A stretch of DNA of 63,451 nt, from the NCBI GenBank assembly GCA_025357915.1, contig JANYLH010000079.1, positions 1-63,451 on the forward strand, read 5' to 3'. Source of the DNA: Gammaproteobacteria bacterium. Lineage in GTDB: Bacteria > Pseudomonadota > Gammaproteobacteria > Steroidobacterales > Steroidobacteraceae. The notes under the pieces are model-generated. The model ran no database searches. It was not told the origin of the DNA and was given only the letters and a program-made list of their open reading frames with translations. Made by a program: the position numbers and the translations under genes. Shown one piece after another: positions 45,254 to 54,408 of the stretch; position 1 is the stretch's first letter, and every line of letters starts with the position of its first letter.

Positions 45254-46270
45254 ATGGCGAAAATGAACATGATCCAGGCGCTGAACTCCGCCATGGATAT
45301 CGCGATGGCGCGGGACCCCAATGTAGTGGTGCTCGGTCAGGACGTCGGTTTCTTTGGCGGAGTGTTCCGCTGCACCGACGGCCTGCAACGCAAGTACGGC
45401 GAACATCGCGTCATCGACACGCCGATCGCCGAGGGCGGCATCATCGGCGCGGCGATCGGCATGGGCGTGAACGGCCTGCGGCCCGTGGCCGAGGTGCAGT
45501 TCGCCGACTATGTGTATCCCGCCTACGACCAGATCGTCAGCGAACTCGCACGGCTCCGCTACCGCAGCGCCGGTGATTTTCACGCGCCAGTCACCGTGCG
45601 CATGCCCTGCGGCGGCGGCATCCGCGGCGGCCAGACGCATTCACAGAGTCCCGAGGTGCTGTTCGCGCATGTCTGCGGACTCAAGGTGGCGATGCCTTCG
45701 AACCCCTACGACGCCAAGGGCCTGCTGATCGGCGCGATCGAAGACGACGACCCGGTGATCCTGCTGGAGCCCAAGCGCCTCTACAACGGCCCCTTCGACG
45801 GCGATCCGAACAAGCCGGCCGTGCCCTGGAGCACGCACGCGAAGGGCGAGGTGCCGACCGATCATTACACTGTGCCCTTCGGCCGCGCCGAGATCGTACG
45901 CGCGGGCACCCAGGTCACGATCATCGCCTACGGCACCATGGTGCATGTGGCGGAGGCCGCCGCGCAGGCGCTGAAGCTCGATGCCGAGATCATCGACGTG
46001 CGCAGCCTGGTGCCGCTGGATGTGGACACGCTGTGCAACTCGGTGTGCAAGACCGGCCGCTGCGTGATCGCGCACGAGGCAACGCGTTTCGCGGGCTTCG
46101 GCGCTGAGCTGGCCGCCACGGTGATGGAGCATTGTTTCTGGAACCTCGAAGCACCGATCCAGCGCGTGGCCGGCTGGAACACGCCCTACCCGCACGCCTT
46201 CGAGTGGGAATACTTCCCGGGTCAGGCCCGCGTGGCGCTGGCGCTCAAGGCCGTCATGGAGCCCAAATGA
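45254..46270 (+). CDS. bkdA2: Branched-chain 2-oxoacid dehydrogenase E1 beta
   Basis: This 338-residue transketolase-like subunit has NMIQALNSAMDIAM at the start, GQDVGFFGGVFRCTDGL, DTPIAEGGIIGAAIGMG and EVQFADYVYPAYDQIVSELA, all typical of E1 beta. Its C-terminal swivelling domain ends PYPHAFEWEYFPG. It pairs with E1 alpha to form the heterotetramer. Its TGA overlaps the ATG of the E2 gene. Confidence 0.95.
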   Translation: MAKMNMIQALNSAMDIAMARDPNVVVLGQDVGFFGGVFRCTDGLQRKYGEHRVIDTPIAEGGIIGAAIGMGVNGLRPVAEVQFADYVYPAYDQIVSELARLRYRSAGDFHAPVTVRMPCGGGIRGGQTHSQSPEVLFAHVCGLKVAMPSNPYDAKGLLIGAIEDDDPVILLEPKRLYNGPFDGDPNKPAVPWSTHAKGEVPTDHYTVPFGRAEIVRAGTQVTIIAYGTMVHVAEAAAQALKLDAEIIDVRSLVPLDVDTLCNSVCKTGRCVIAHEATRFAGFGAELAATVMEHCFWNLEAPIQRVAGWNTPYPHAFEWEYFPGQARVALALKAVMEPK

Positions 46271-47508
46271 GCCGCCACGTATTCAAATTGCCGGATCTCG
46301 GGGAAGGCACGGTTTCCGCGGAGATCGTGGCCTGGCTGGTAAAGCCGGGCGATGTGCTCAGGGAAGACCAGCCGCTGGTGGAGATGTCCACGGATAAGGC
46401 CGTGGTCGAGATTCCCGCGCCAGTGGGCGGGCGGGTGCTGACGATCACCGGCAAGCCCGGGGATGTGATCGCCGTGGGCGCCGAGCTGGCGACCTTCGAC
46501 ACGGCAGACACGACCGGCGCGAACGCGTTGGCAGCGCCTGCCCCTGCAGCCGCAGCCGCAGCGACAGCGGCCAGCCCGCCGGCCGCTCGGGCGGAAGCCC
46601 AAGCTGGCACCGCAACGCAAGTGCGCGCGTCCCCGGCGACACGCCGGCGGGCGCAGGAGGCGGGCCTCGACCTGGCAGCGGTTTCCGGGAGCGGTTCGAG
46701 CGGGCGCATCATGCCCGATGATCTGCGCTCGGCGCTTTCGGCGCGCACCTCCGGCGGCCCGGCGCCGACCGCGGCCCCCGCCGCGCCGGCGCCGCCCGCC
46801 CCTGCACCAGCGATCCAGGAAATTCCGGTCATCGGCATCCGCCGCGTGATCGCCCAGCGCATGAGCGAGGCGGCGCGCAGCATCCCACACTTCTCTTACG
46901 TCGAGGAAGTGGACATTACTGCGCTCCACGCCATGCGCGAGCACCTGAATGCCACCGCGCCCAAGGGCGCGACGCCGCTAAGCTACCTGCCCTTCATCGT
47001 CGCCGCGCTGGTGCGCGCGCTGCAGCGCTATCCACAGTGCAACGCCCACTATGACGCGGCTCGCGAGGTCATATTGCGGCACGGCGCGATACACGTGGGC
47101 GTCGCCACGCAGACCAGCGAGGGACTCAAGGTGCCGGTGGTGCGCAATGCCCACGAGCGCAAGCTCCGCGCGCTGGCCGCGGAGATTACCCGCGTGACCG
47201 GCGCGGCGCGCGACCGCTCGGCGCGGCGCGAGGAGCTCTCCGGCTCGACCATCACGGTCACGAGCCTGGGCAAGCTGGGCGGCATCGCCAGCACGCCGAT
47301 CATCAACATGCCCGAAGTGGCGATCATCGGCGTAAACCGCGCGGTCGAGCGCCCCATGGTGATCGCCGGCGCGATTACCGTGCGGCGCATGATGAACCTG
47401 TCCTCGTCCTTCGATCACCGCTTTGTCGATGGCGCGGACGCGGCCGGGATGATCCAGGCGCTGAAAGACCTGCTGGAACACCCGGCCACGATCTTCATCG
47501 CCGAGTAA
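46267..47508 (+). CDS. bkdB: Branched-chain 2-oxoacid dehydrogenase E2 (dihydrolipoamide acyltransferase)
   Basis: This 413-residue protein has an N-terminal lipoyl domain (VFKLPDLGEG; lipoylated Lys in MSTDKAVVEIPAP), an Ala/Pro linker, a peripheral subunit-binding domain (VRASPATRRRAQEAGLDLAA) and the catalytic domain (about 190-413). The active-site motif SSSFDHRFVDGADAA carries the general-base His. The start is ATG 46267; a longer in-frame upstream stretch is the E1 beta gene in another frame. It is convergent with glk. Confidence 0.95.
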   Translation: MSRHVFKLPDLGEGTVSAEIVAWLVKPGDVLREDQPLVEMSTDKAVVEIPAPVGGRVLTITGKPGDVIAVGAELATFDTADTTGANALAAPAPAAAAAATAASPPAARAEAQAGTATQVRASPATRRRAQEAGLDLAAVSGSGSSGRIMPDDLRSALSARTSGGPAPTAAPAAPAPPAPAPAIQEIPVIGIRRVIAQRMSEAARSIPHFSYVEEVDITALHAMREHLNATAPKGATPLSYLPFIVAALVRALQRYPQCNAHYDAAREVILRHGAIHVGVATQTSEGLKVPVVRNAHERKLRALAAEITRVTGAARDRSARREELSGSTITVTSLGKLGGIASTPIINMPEVAIIGVNRAVERPMVIAGAITVRRMMNLSSSFDHRFVDGADAAGMIQALKDLLEHPATIFIAE

Positions 47509-47524
47509 CGCCCCGGCGGACCGC

Positions 47525-48532
47525 CTAGCCGGCTTCGAGCCGCGGGCTTGCGTGTGTGAAGGCCTGCACGCAGCCGATCAGCGCCGGGTATTTCGCGGTG
47601 ATCACGTAAACGGGAATGCCCGCCAGGAAGTTCCGGAAGCGCCCCTTGGCCTCGAAGCTGGCGCGGAACGGCGAGACGGCGAAGTACTCGCCCAGCCGCG
47701 GCACGATGCCGCCGCCAATATAGACGCCGCCGCGCGCGCCGAGTGTCAGGGCGAGATTCCCGGCCACGTTGCCAAGCCACGCGCAGAACATCTGCACTGC
47801 TTCGCGGCAGCGCGCGTCTTCGCCCTCGAGCGCACGCCGGGTGATTTCATTGGCATGCAGGCTCTCGACCGCGACGCCATCGAGTTCCGCCAGCGTGCGA
47901 AACAGCAGCTCCAGCCCGTCGCCGCACAACACGCGCTCGGCCGACACGTGCGAGTAGCGGCGGTGGAGCGCGACGACCACTGCAAGTTCCCGTGGCTCGA
48001 CCGCGGGGAGCGTGGCATGGCCGCCCTCCCCCTGGAGTGCGAGCCACGCTCCGTTGGCGCGCAGCAGGCCGGAAACGCCCAGTCCCGTGCCCGGCCCGAT
48101 CACCGCGATCGCCGCATCGGCGAGCGGCGCCGCGCCGCCGACCTGGTAGCGCTCGGCGGCCGCCAGGCGCGGCACGGACAGCGCGAGCGCGGTGAAATCG
48201 TTCAGGAATATAAGTTGCTCGAGTTCGAGCGCGCGGCGGGTCGCCGCAGCGGAGAAATCCCAGCCGTTGTTGGTCAGCGCGACGCGGTCGTCGAGCAGGG
48301 GACCGGCGACCGCAAAGGCGGCGATGCGCGGCACCGGCACCCGGCCCTCGGCACGCAGTTCGTGCAGGTAGTGCGTGGCAGCGGCGGCCGGACCGGCGTA
48401 GTCGGCGCACTTGTACACGTGCTCGTTGTGCAGGGCGTCGCGATACCAGACGCCAAAGCGCGCGTTGGTGCCGCCGATATCGGCGACCAGCAGGGCCGCA
48501 CCGGCGGCGTCGGCAATGGAGGCATCCGTCAT
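47525..48532 (-). CDS. glk: Glucokinase
   Basis: This 335-residue hexokinase-fold enzyme has the phosphate-binding motif LLVADIGGTNARFGVW at the N-terminus, FLNDFTALALSVPRL, the adenosine motif VIGPGTGLGVSGLL and GGVYIGGGIVPRL. It is a bacterial Glk-type (non-ROK) glucokinase giving glucose 6-phosphate. Its stop lies 17 bases from the convergent E2 stop. The next gene upstream on the strand is unrelated in sequence. Confidence 0.93.
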   Translation of the reverse strand: MTDASIADAAGAALLVADIGGTNARFGVWYRDALHNEHVYKCADYAGPAAAATHYLHELRAEGRVPVPRIAAFAVAGPLLDDRVALTNNGWDFSAAATRRALELEQLIFLNDFTALALSVPRLAAAERYQVGGAAPLADAAIAVIGPGTGLGVSGLLRANGAWLALQGEGGHATLPAVEPRELAVVVALHRRYSHVSAERVLCGDGLELLFRTLAELDGVAVESLHANEITRRALEGEDARCREAVQMFCAWLGNVAGNLALTLGARGGVYIGGGIVPRLGEYFAVSPFRASFEAKGRFRNFLAGIPVYVITAKYPALIGCVQAFTHASPRLEAG

Positions 48533-48535
48533 GGT

Positions 48536-49015
48536 TCAGAACATCGAGTTGTCGTTGGCGGAATTTTCAGGGACGTCCTGCACCACGTCCCAGTGCTCGA
48601 CGATCTTGCCATGCTCGAGGCGGAAGATGTCGACGGCCGCCTTGTCAGGCTCGCCAGCGCGGTCGGCGGGGCCGGCCAGATAGCGCGAGTGCACCGCGAC
48701 CAGGTCGCCCTGCGCAACCGTGCGCTTGATCTGCTGGTGCAGTTGCGGGTAATCGTGCGTCAACTTGGCCAGTGCCTGCACCGCCGCCGCGGCGCCATCG
48801 GCTATGCCAGGATTGTGCTGCCGGTAAACGGGCCCCACGTACAGCCTGAAAGCCTGCTCGACCTCGTGCTTGTTGAACACGGTATCGAGGAAGGCGAGCG
48901 CCACGGCCATGTTCTGCTGGGAGCGCACTGCGCGCGGCGCCGCGCCGCTGCTGGCGCAGGCCGCCAGCATGCAGGCCGAAACGATGGCGATTAGCGCCGA
49001 CGCCGCAATCCGCAT
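48536..49015 (-). CDS. NTF2/SnoaL-like lipoprotein
   Basis: A 159-residue lipoprotein with signal and lipobox MRIAASALIAIVSACMLAAC; the likely lipidated Cys is 20. The mature domain has the NTF2-like cone-fold pattern (NMAVALAFLDTVFNKHEVEQ ... VYRQHNPGIADG ... VDIFRLEHGKIVEHWDVVQ). Such proteins bind small ligands, sometimes as cyclases or isomerases. The ATG at 49015 is chosen for the lipoprotein signal. It starts 3 bases from glk on the same strand and may be co-transcribed. Function unknown. Confidence 0.8.
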   Translation of the reverse strand: MRIAASALIAIVSACMLAACASSGAAPRAVRSQQNMAVALAFLDTVFNKHEVEQAFRLYVGPVYRQHNPGIADGAAAAVQALAKLTHDYPQLHQQIKRTVAQGDLVAVHSRYLAGPADRAGEPDKAAVDIFRLEHGKIVEHWDVVQDVPENSANDNSMF

Positions 49016-49091
49016 CAGACCCTTCCGAAAGTCGGGTCCCGCCTGGACCCCGGTTCCGAGGATTACCCAATCGCGGCGCACTCGCAACCCC

Positions 49092-49862
49092 CTAGGGCCC
49101 CGCGCCCTTCTGGAAGTGGTAGCGCGCCATCCCGGCCAGCGCCCCATCCTCGTCCCAGCTCCACTCCGCAAAGGAGACCCCGCCATCCACGTCGCAGGTC
49201 ATGATGGTCGAGCAGCGGGTGCCGTACGATTCGCCGTGTATAAAGGCGCTCGAGAGCATCCGTTCCATTTCCAGGCTGACGCCCGTGCGCGGCAACTCCT
49301 CGTCCGCAGCCGGTTCCGCGTCGCGCAGCAGGTCGAGCATGGCGGCAGCCTTGGGCAGGTCGTTGAGGGCCTCGGCAAGGCGGGATTTCGCCTGCGTCAC
49401 CTTTGGCCAGGGGGTATCGAGCAGGTGGTTTGACAGCGCATAGAGGCCCGGGCCGAGTATGCGCATGTTCCCCGTTGTGCTCTCATAGACGCCGAGCCCG
49501 GCACCGTCGCTGCACAGGATATTGAAGGGATTGCAACCTGCGCCGCGGCGCGCGATCTCCATGAGGCCCGCTGCCGTCGGCCAGTCGGCCTCGAGAAACC
49601 CGGTGACCAGCGCTCCGCGGCTGGGCGCTTCCGCCTGGATCGCTGCCGGGTCGCGATAATTCGTCAGCGCCGCGAAGCGCCCGCCCCGGGTGACGCCAAG
49701 CCAGGTGCCGCCCGCCTGCAGGTCGCGGCCGGCGAGGATGCCCGTGCGGCCGGGCCACCAGTCGGCCTCGGCCGTCGGCCGGCCGAAGAACTCGTCGCGA
49801 TTCGCCGCCACCACGCAGGGGAAATTCGGGTGCACGCGCCAGGCAACGAGGATGAGGCACAT
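49092..49862 (-). CDS. NRDE-family protein (DUF833, TANGO2-like)
   Basis: This 256-residue protein begins MCLILVAW and has the defining NRDEFFGRP motif (about 21-29), then GILAGRDLQAGGTWLGVTR and LTNYRDP. An N-terminal Cys at position 2 and the Asn/Arg cluster give an Ntn-hydrolase-like fold. Relatives include eukaryotic TANGO2; the function in bacteria is unclear, with heme handling proposed. It is alone between the NTF2-like lipoprotein and the esterase. Confidence 0.88.
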   Translation of the reverse strand: MCLILVAWRVHPNFPCVVAANRDEFFGRPTAEADWWPGRTGILAGRDLQAGGTWLGVTRGGRFAALTNYRDPAAIQAEAPSRGALVTGFLEADWPTAAGLMEIARRGAGCNPFNILCSDGAGLGVYESTTGNMRILGPGLYALSNHLLDTPWPKVTQAKSRLAEALNDLPKAAAMLDLLRDAEPAADEELPRTGVSLEMERMLSSAFIHGESYGTRCSTIMTCDVDGGVSFAEWSWDEDGALAGMARYHFQKGAGP

Positions 49863-49915
49863 GGCGTACTGCGGGGGGCGGCTAGTTCGGGCGCTGCGTA
49901 GTCACGGTGCCCAGT

Positions 49916-50668
49916 TTACTGCGCGGAGCGCCCGCGGTGTTGCTGCAACAACCAATCGTAGAGCGCGGGATTGGCATAGGCGGGATTCCACGCCTCGTGC
50001 CCCACGTCCGGGTAGACCGTCTGCTTCGCATGACCGCCGCAGGCGTTGATCGCATCGACCATCTCCCGGTCGCCGGCGACGGGAACGACATCGTCGTTGG
50101 CGCCGTGAAACGCCCATACGGGGACGTTCCTGAGGCCGCAGGCTTCGGCCGGATCCCAGGTTCCGGAAACCGGAGCAATCGCCGCGAAGTGTTCCGGATG
50201 CCGGCTGGCCCAGCCGTAGCTCCACATGCCGCCGAGGCTCAAGCCGGTGAGATAGACCCTGTCGGTGTCGATCGGGAGCCTCGCAACCAGTTCATCGAGC
50301 ATGGCCTCCAGCATGTTGGGGTCGAACCCGCGCATCTCGATCAGCGGCGACTGGGGTGCGGCGACGATGAAGGGAAAGTCCGGCTGTGCAGCAAGGAAGC
50401 CCGGTGGCCCGTGCGCTTTGACTTTCTCGAGGTCATCACCGGCCTCCCCGGAACCGTGCAGGAAGATGAGCAACGGATATTTGACCTTACCCCCGGCCCT
50501 GAAACCCGCCGGCAGGAACAGCAGCAGGCGGCCATCTACCTGTAGTTTCACTGCGCGCCGGAACGCCTGCGGGTGCTGGCCCGCCGCCAGCAGCCAATCG
50601 TTACGCACCGCACAGCCCGCCAGCAGGCTCAAGCTGCCGAGCAAGACCAGGCATCGGACCTTGTGCAT
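49916..50668 (-). CDS. Alpha/beta-hydrolase lipoprotein (PHB-depolymerase/carboxylesterase-like)
   Basis: This 250-residue lipoprotein (signal MHKVRCLVLLGSLSLLAGC) has an esterase fold. The oxyanion motif is FLHGSGEAGDD, the nucleophile Ser is in LTGLSLGGMWSYGWA, and the acid and base are Asp in HGANDDVVPV and His in PDVGHEAW. It is probably tethered in the envelope and hydrolyses esters. The PhbAB genes in the window do not require it, so any PHB link is speculative. Confidence 0.87.
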   Translation of the reverse strand: MHKVRCLVLLGSLSLLAGCAVRNDWLLAAGQHPQAFRRAVKLQVDGRLLLFLPAGFRAGGKVKYPLLIFLHGSGEAGDDLEKVKAHGPPGFLAAQPDFPFIVAAPQSPLIEMRGFDPNMLEAMLDELVARLPIDTDRVYLTGLSLGGMWSYGWASRHPEHFAAIAPVSGTWDPAEACGLRNVPVWAFHGANDDVVPVAGDREMVDAINACGGHAKQTVYPDVGHEAWNPAYANPALYDWLLQQHRGRSAQ

Positions 50669-50760
50669 GTCATCAGCTCCTGAGTTTTCCGCCGCTGGCC
50701 GTCAGGCGCGTGTGCGCTGCCAACTCAAGGTGCCATAGTCAACGCAGGAAGGTAAACACC

Positions 50761-51840
50761 ATGCGCCGCTTTTGTTTGCTGCTCGCGTTCCTGGTTCCCG
50801 CGCTGGGCCACGCTGCGGACGCCCCGCGGCGCGTGCCGCTCACGCTCCGGCCAGACGACGTGCTGGCCACCGGCAACGAATGGGTGTCGCTCCCGGACAT
50901 CCGCGCCGCCGATGGCGCGCTGAGCACCTTCAACGCGCTCTCGATGCGCGACCGGGGCCTGCTGCAGGCGAGCGGCGAATCGGCCCGGCCGGTACTCCAA
51001 GCTTACTTTCAGGCTGACGGCAAAACCGTGCCACTCCAGAACCTCTCCTGGGAGCTGCTGGAATACTGGATCCCGCAGGCACACCAGAGCACCGACGGCC
51101 TGGAGTTCACGATCACGTTTCGTGCTCGCCCCGGGCCTCGAGGAGTTCAGCGCCGCGCACAACGCACGGTCACTGCGCGAAATGCTCGATCGCTCCGGGT
51201 CGGAGGCGATGATCGCGGAGGCCGCCGAGTGGTGCCGTGCCCGCACCCGCACCACCGGCCGCGCCGATCTCGATCTGCTGATGAACCGCAATTTTCTTTT
51301 TACGGCCTTCTATGCCTGGGGCCGCACGATCGATACTGAACAGCTGGTCGGCGTGACCTCGCGGAGCCCGCGCTACTACGTCTCCGCCGCCTACTGGGAC
51401 CGCGATGCGATGCTGTGGAGTTTCCCGGGCCTGCTCGATTTCGACCCGCGGCCCGCGGCGTCTATGCGCAGCCAAAGGACCAGTTCGACGACGGGACGCT
51501 CTCGGTCAGCGCCGCCCTGGGCTGCCTGCCTTTTGCACCGGAACTGGTCACGCCCGCCGTGGCCGAGATGTACCGGCGCTTCGGTTCAGTCATCTATGGC
51601 GAGTATGGGTTCCTCGACAGCTTCAACCCGAGTTTCAAGTTCGACCTGTCCCTCAAGAGCGGGCGGCGCGTTGCGGAACTCGGCTGGGTTGACACGCGTT
51701 ACTACGGCATCACGCAGGGGCCGATCGTGGCCATGATCGAGAACCAGCGCAGCGGTCTGATCTGGCGGGTCATGCAGAACGACCCGGTGCTGCGCCGCGG
51801 TCTGCAGCGCGCGGGCTTCACGGGCGGTTGGCTCCGCTGA
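50761..51840 (+). pseudogene. Broken secreted glycosidase (C-terminal glucoamylase-like domain)
   Basis: From ATG 50761 a signal peptide (MRRFCLLLAFLVPALGHA) and a beta-rich domain read in one frame to FTITF. The sense then moves to the frame of VLAPGLEEFSAAHNAR, with MNRNFLFTAFYAWGRTIDTE and SRSPRYYVSAAYWDRDAM, and a third frame carries AQPKDQFDDGTLSVSAALGC to YYGITQGPIVAMIENQRSG (glucoamylase-like PF10091 end). At least two frameshifts (near 51121 and 51450) are needed. The jump from the catalytic-like block to the C-terminal domain is shorter than in intact relatives I know, suggesting a deletion or a fusion of two genes. Polysaccharide hydrolysis is inferred. Confidence 0.65.
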
Positions 51841-51942
51841 AGCGGGCCGTTCACGGCCGAACTTGCGTTGCTCCCCGAGCGGGCTTATACAAGGCGCCCT
51901 GGGCCGCAATTCACTGCGCCACAACCACTCCAGGAGTATCCA

Positions 51943-52509
51943 ATGAAGACAACTACCCTGACCCGCCGACGGCTATGGCTCGTTGCGCTGCTGGCGCTGC
52001 CGCTGGCCGCGACCGCCGCCGATGCGCCGAAGATGAGCGATGCACAATTGATCAAGAGCGCGCTGTCCGCCGCGCCCGCGGGCCTGCGCGCCCACGCCAC
52101 AGTCATGGCCATGGACGACAAGGGTGCCATGCGCACGCTCCGCGAGGGCAACAACGGCTACACCTGCATGCCAGACCTGGCGAGCACCCCGGGGCCCGAT
52201 GCGATGTGCCTCGACAAGCCCTCGATGGACTGGGTGCACGCGCTCATGACCAAGGCCACCCCACCCGCGGGCAAGGTTGGCTTGATGTACATGCTCGCCG
52301 GCGGTACGGATGCGAGCAACACGGATCCGTTCTCGCAAAAACCCTCGGCGAAAGATCACTGGATCAAGACCGGGCCGCACGTGATGATCGCCGGCGCCGA
52401 TGAGGCGTTCTATGACGCCTATCCGAAGAATGCCGACCCCGATACCACCGTGCCCTACGTGATGTGGGCCGGTACGCCCTACCAGCACCTGATGGTGCCG
52501 GTGAAGTAA
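51943..52509 (+). CDS. Conserved hypothetical secreted protein
   Basis: This 188-residue protein has a signal peptide (KTTTLTRRRLWLVALLALPL, cleavage near ATAA-DA). The mature part is compact with two Cys (GYTCMPDL, DAMCLDKPS) that may bond, and a Gly-Trp/Met pattern VGLMYMLAGGTDASNTDPF. I recognise it as a conserved proteobacterial family without known function. ATG 51943 has a CAGGAG ribosome-binding site. It follows the broken glycosidase and precedes the convergent signalling operon. Confidence 0.75.
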   Translation: MKTTTLTRRRLWLVALLALPLAATAADAPKMSDAQLIKSALSAAPAGLRAHATVMAMDDKGAMRTLREGNNGYTCMPDLASTPGPDAMCLDKPSMDWVHALMTKATPPAGKVGLMYMLAGGTDASNTDPFSQKPSAKDHWIKTGPHVMIAGADEAFYDAYPKNADPDTTVPYVMWAGTPYQHLMVPVK

Positions 52510-52538
52510 CCTCTGGCAATCGGCCGCTGGACGAGCGT

Positions 52539-53249
52539 TCAGCGGCCGGCGGCCCCGTCGGTGCGGGCAACCAGGCCCTGGCGGATCGCGTACACGGTGA
52601 CCGCCGCAGCGTTGTGAAGCCCGAGTTTTTTCATCAGGTTTGAGCGGTGCTTCTCCACGGTCTTCACCGACAGGTGCAGCGCCTTGGCGATAGCCTTGTT
52701 GGTCCCGCCGGCGCCAATGAGCGCGAGCACCTCGCGCTCGCGCGCCGTGATCGGCGCGGCCGCCACGGCGAAGCGCGCGGCCACGCGCTCCGCGTATTGC
52801 TCCAGGAGCCGCGATTCCACCGAGTCGCTGAAGAAGCGCCGGCCGGCGCCCACCACCCGCAGGGCCTCGAGCAGTTCCGCGTAGCCGTCGTCCTTCAGCA
52901 GGTAGGCGCGCGCACCGGCGAGCATGGCCAGGCGCATCTGCTCTTCGCCCGCCTGGCTTGTCAACACCAGCACGCGTGCGTTGCCATTGGCCTTGCCGAG
53001 CCCGATGAGCAGGTCGGCCACCGATTGCACGCCCACCTGCAGGTCCGACACCACCAGGTGTGGATCGGTCTGCACGGCGATGCGCAGCGCCTCGGGCACG
53101 GAACGCGCGGCGCCCACGACGTCGATTCCCGCCTCGGAGCCCAGCGACGCGCGCAGCCCGTCGCGCAGCACCGCGCGCACATCCACCAGCAGCACGCGCA
53201 GCTTGCCGGGGGCGAAGAGTTCGGGGCCGTCGGCGGGCACCACGTTCAT
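52539..53249 (-). CDS. LuxR-type response regulator (last gene of the sensing operon)
   Basis: A 236-residue regulator: receiver domain (LRVLLVDVRAVLRDGL; phospho-Asp in LVVSDLQVG; Lys in LLKDDG) and a C-terminal HTH (ITAREREVLALIGAGGTNKA ... LSVKTVEKHRSNLMKKLGL). The second acidic residue of the usual DD pair near the N-terminus is Val (VDV), which may weaken Mg2+ binding. Its ATG overlaps the stop of the receiver-only gene. It is the third regulator behind one histidine kinase. Confidence 0.88.
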   Translation of the reverse strand: MNVVPADGPELFAPGKLRVLLVDVRAVLRDGLRASLGSEAGIDVVGAARSVPEALRIAVQTDPHLVVSDLQVGVQSVADLLIGLGKANGNARVLVLTSQAGEEQMRLAMLAGARAYLLKDDGYAELLEALRVVGAGRRFFSDSVESRLLEQYAERVAARFAVAAAPITAREREVLALIGAGGTNKAIAKALHLSVKTVEKHRSNLMKKLGLHNAAAVTVYAIRQGLVARTDGAAGR

Positions 53250-53641
53250 TTCAGCAGCGGCCTGATCAGCGCTTCGAGCTCCGCGGTCTCGAAGGGCTTG
53301 GCGAGCACGGCATCGGCGCCCACGGCTGCGGCCGCGGCCAGGTAGGCCCGCGTGGTCACGGCCTCGGGTCCGTAGCCGCTGAGCTCGAAATTACCGCCCC
53401 CGGAGATGGCGACGATGCGTACGGCCGGGAATTCGCTGCGCAGCCGGCGGATCAGTTCCACGCCATCCATGCCCGGCATGATGATGTCGAGGATCACGAG
53501 GTCGTAGGCGCGGGCGTTGAGCTTCACCAGGGCCGTCTCGGCGTCCGCGGCCACCTCAACCCGCAACTCGTCTTCCTCGAGCACGCGCTTGAGTGCGTCG
53601 CGGACGAAAGGTTCGTCGTCGATGACCAGCAGGTGCTTCAT
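53246..53641 (-). CDS. Stand-alone receiver domain protein
   Basis: A 131-residue single receiver: DD pair in LLVIDDEPFVRDAL, phospho-acceptor Asp in LVILDIIMPGMDGVEL, Ser in IVAISGGG, and Lys in VLAKPFE. It has no output domain, so it may be a phosphate sink, a shuttle to the flanking LuxR-type regulators, or bind a protein partner (CheY-like). ATGA overlaps occur at both its start and stop. A 6-residue Gly-Gly-Gly/Asn insertion after the beta-4 Ser (SGGGNFELSGYG) is notable. Confidence 0.9.
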   Translation of the reverse strand: MKHLLVIDDEPFVRDALKRVLEEDELRVEVAADAETALVKLNARAYDLVILDIIMPGMDGVELIRRLRSEFPAVRIVAISGGGNFELSGYGPEAVTTRAYLAAAAAVGADAVLAKPFETAELEALIRPLLK

Positions 53642-54384
53642 GCTTGGCCCCCGGCCAGCAGCTGGTCGAGTTCCCGGCTGCTCACCAGCTGGTTCTCGAT
53701 CGCGTAGCGGGTGACGCCGGCAGCGCTCCTGAGCCCCAGGCGCCGCATCAGCACCATGCGAAACTTTTCGGTCGCCTTGACGCCGCGCCCCAGCTCCCGG
53801 GCGATCTGGCGCGTGGGCATTCCGAGCGCGATGAGGCGGATGACGCGGGAAGAATCGCTGTCCAGGTCGGTGGCGCGCTGCACCTGCGGCACAGCGCCAT
53901 CTTCGAGCCAATCGCTCACCACCGATTCCCACACGTTCCCGCAAACCGTACGCCGCCCGCTGGCCGCGCGGCGCACGGCCCGCAGCAATTCGGAGCGCGA
54001 TGCATCCTTGCAGACGAAGCCGATGGCGCCGCCGATGAAGGCTGCGCGCACGTATTCGAGCGAATCGTGTGCCGTGAGCACCAGGATCGTGGTGCGGGGG
54101 AACTCGCGGTACAGGGCCTGCACCGCCTGCCCGCCGGACATGCCCGGCAGGTTCAGGTCGCACAGGATCAGGTCCGGGCGGGTGCGGCGCACCAGCGCCA
54201 GTCCCGCGGCGACGTCCCCGGCGCAGCCGACGATTTCGAGGTCCGGTTCAAGCGCCAGGAGCGCGGCGAGGCCATCGCGCACTACGGCGTGATCGTCGAC
54301 CAACACGACGCGGCACCGCCGCGCCTCCCGTTGGGAGCGCCAGCCGGGCCAGATCGCCGCGCGCTCCCGCTTCTTCGTGATCAT
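53638..54384 (-). CDS. LuxR-type response regulator
   Basis: A 248-residue protein with a receiver (VVLVDDHAVVRDGL, Asp in LILCDLNLPGMSG, Thr in LVLTAHD, Lys in VCKDASR) and a C-terminal HTH (MPTRQIARELGRGVKATEKF), more divergent than usual NarL members. ATG 54384 is preferred; the upstream reading begins at TTG. It follows the kinase gene by 24 bases and overlaps the receiver-only gene, so it is the first regulator of the operon. Confidence 0.87.
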   Translation of the reverse strand: MITKKRERAAIWPGWRSQREARRCRVVLVDDHAVVRDGLAALLALEPDLEIVGCAGDVAAGLALVRRTRPDLILCDLNLPGMSGGQAVQALYREFPRTTILVLTAHDSLEYVRAAFIGGAIGFVCKDASRSELLRAVRRAASGRRTVCGNVWESVVSDWLEDGAVPQVQRATDLDSDSSRVIRLIALGMPTRQIARELGRGVKATEKFRMVLMRRLGLRSAAGVTRYAIENQLVSSRELDQLLAGGQA

Positions 54385-54408
54385 GCGTGCATTATCCAAC
54401 AATGGCGC

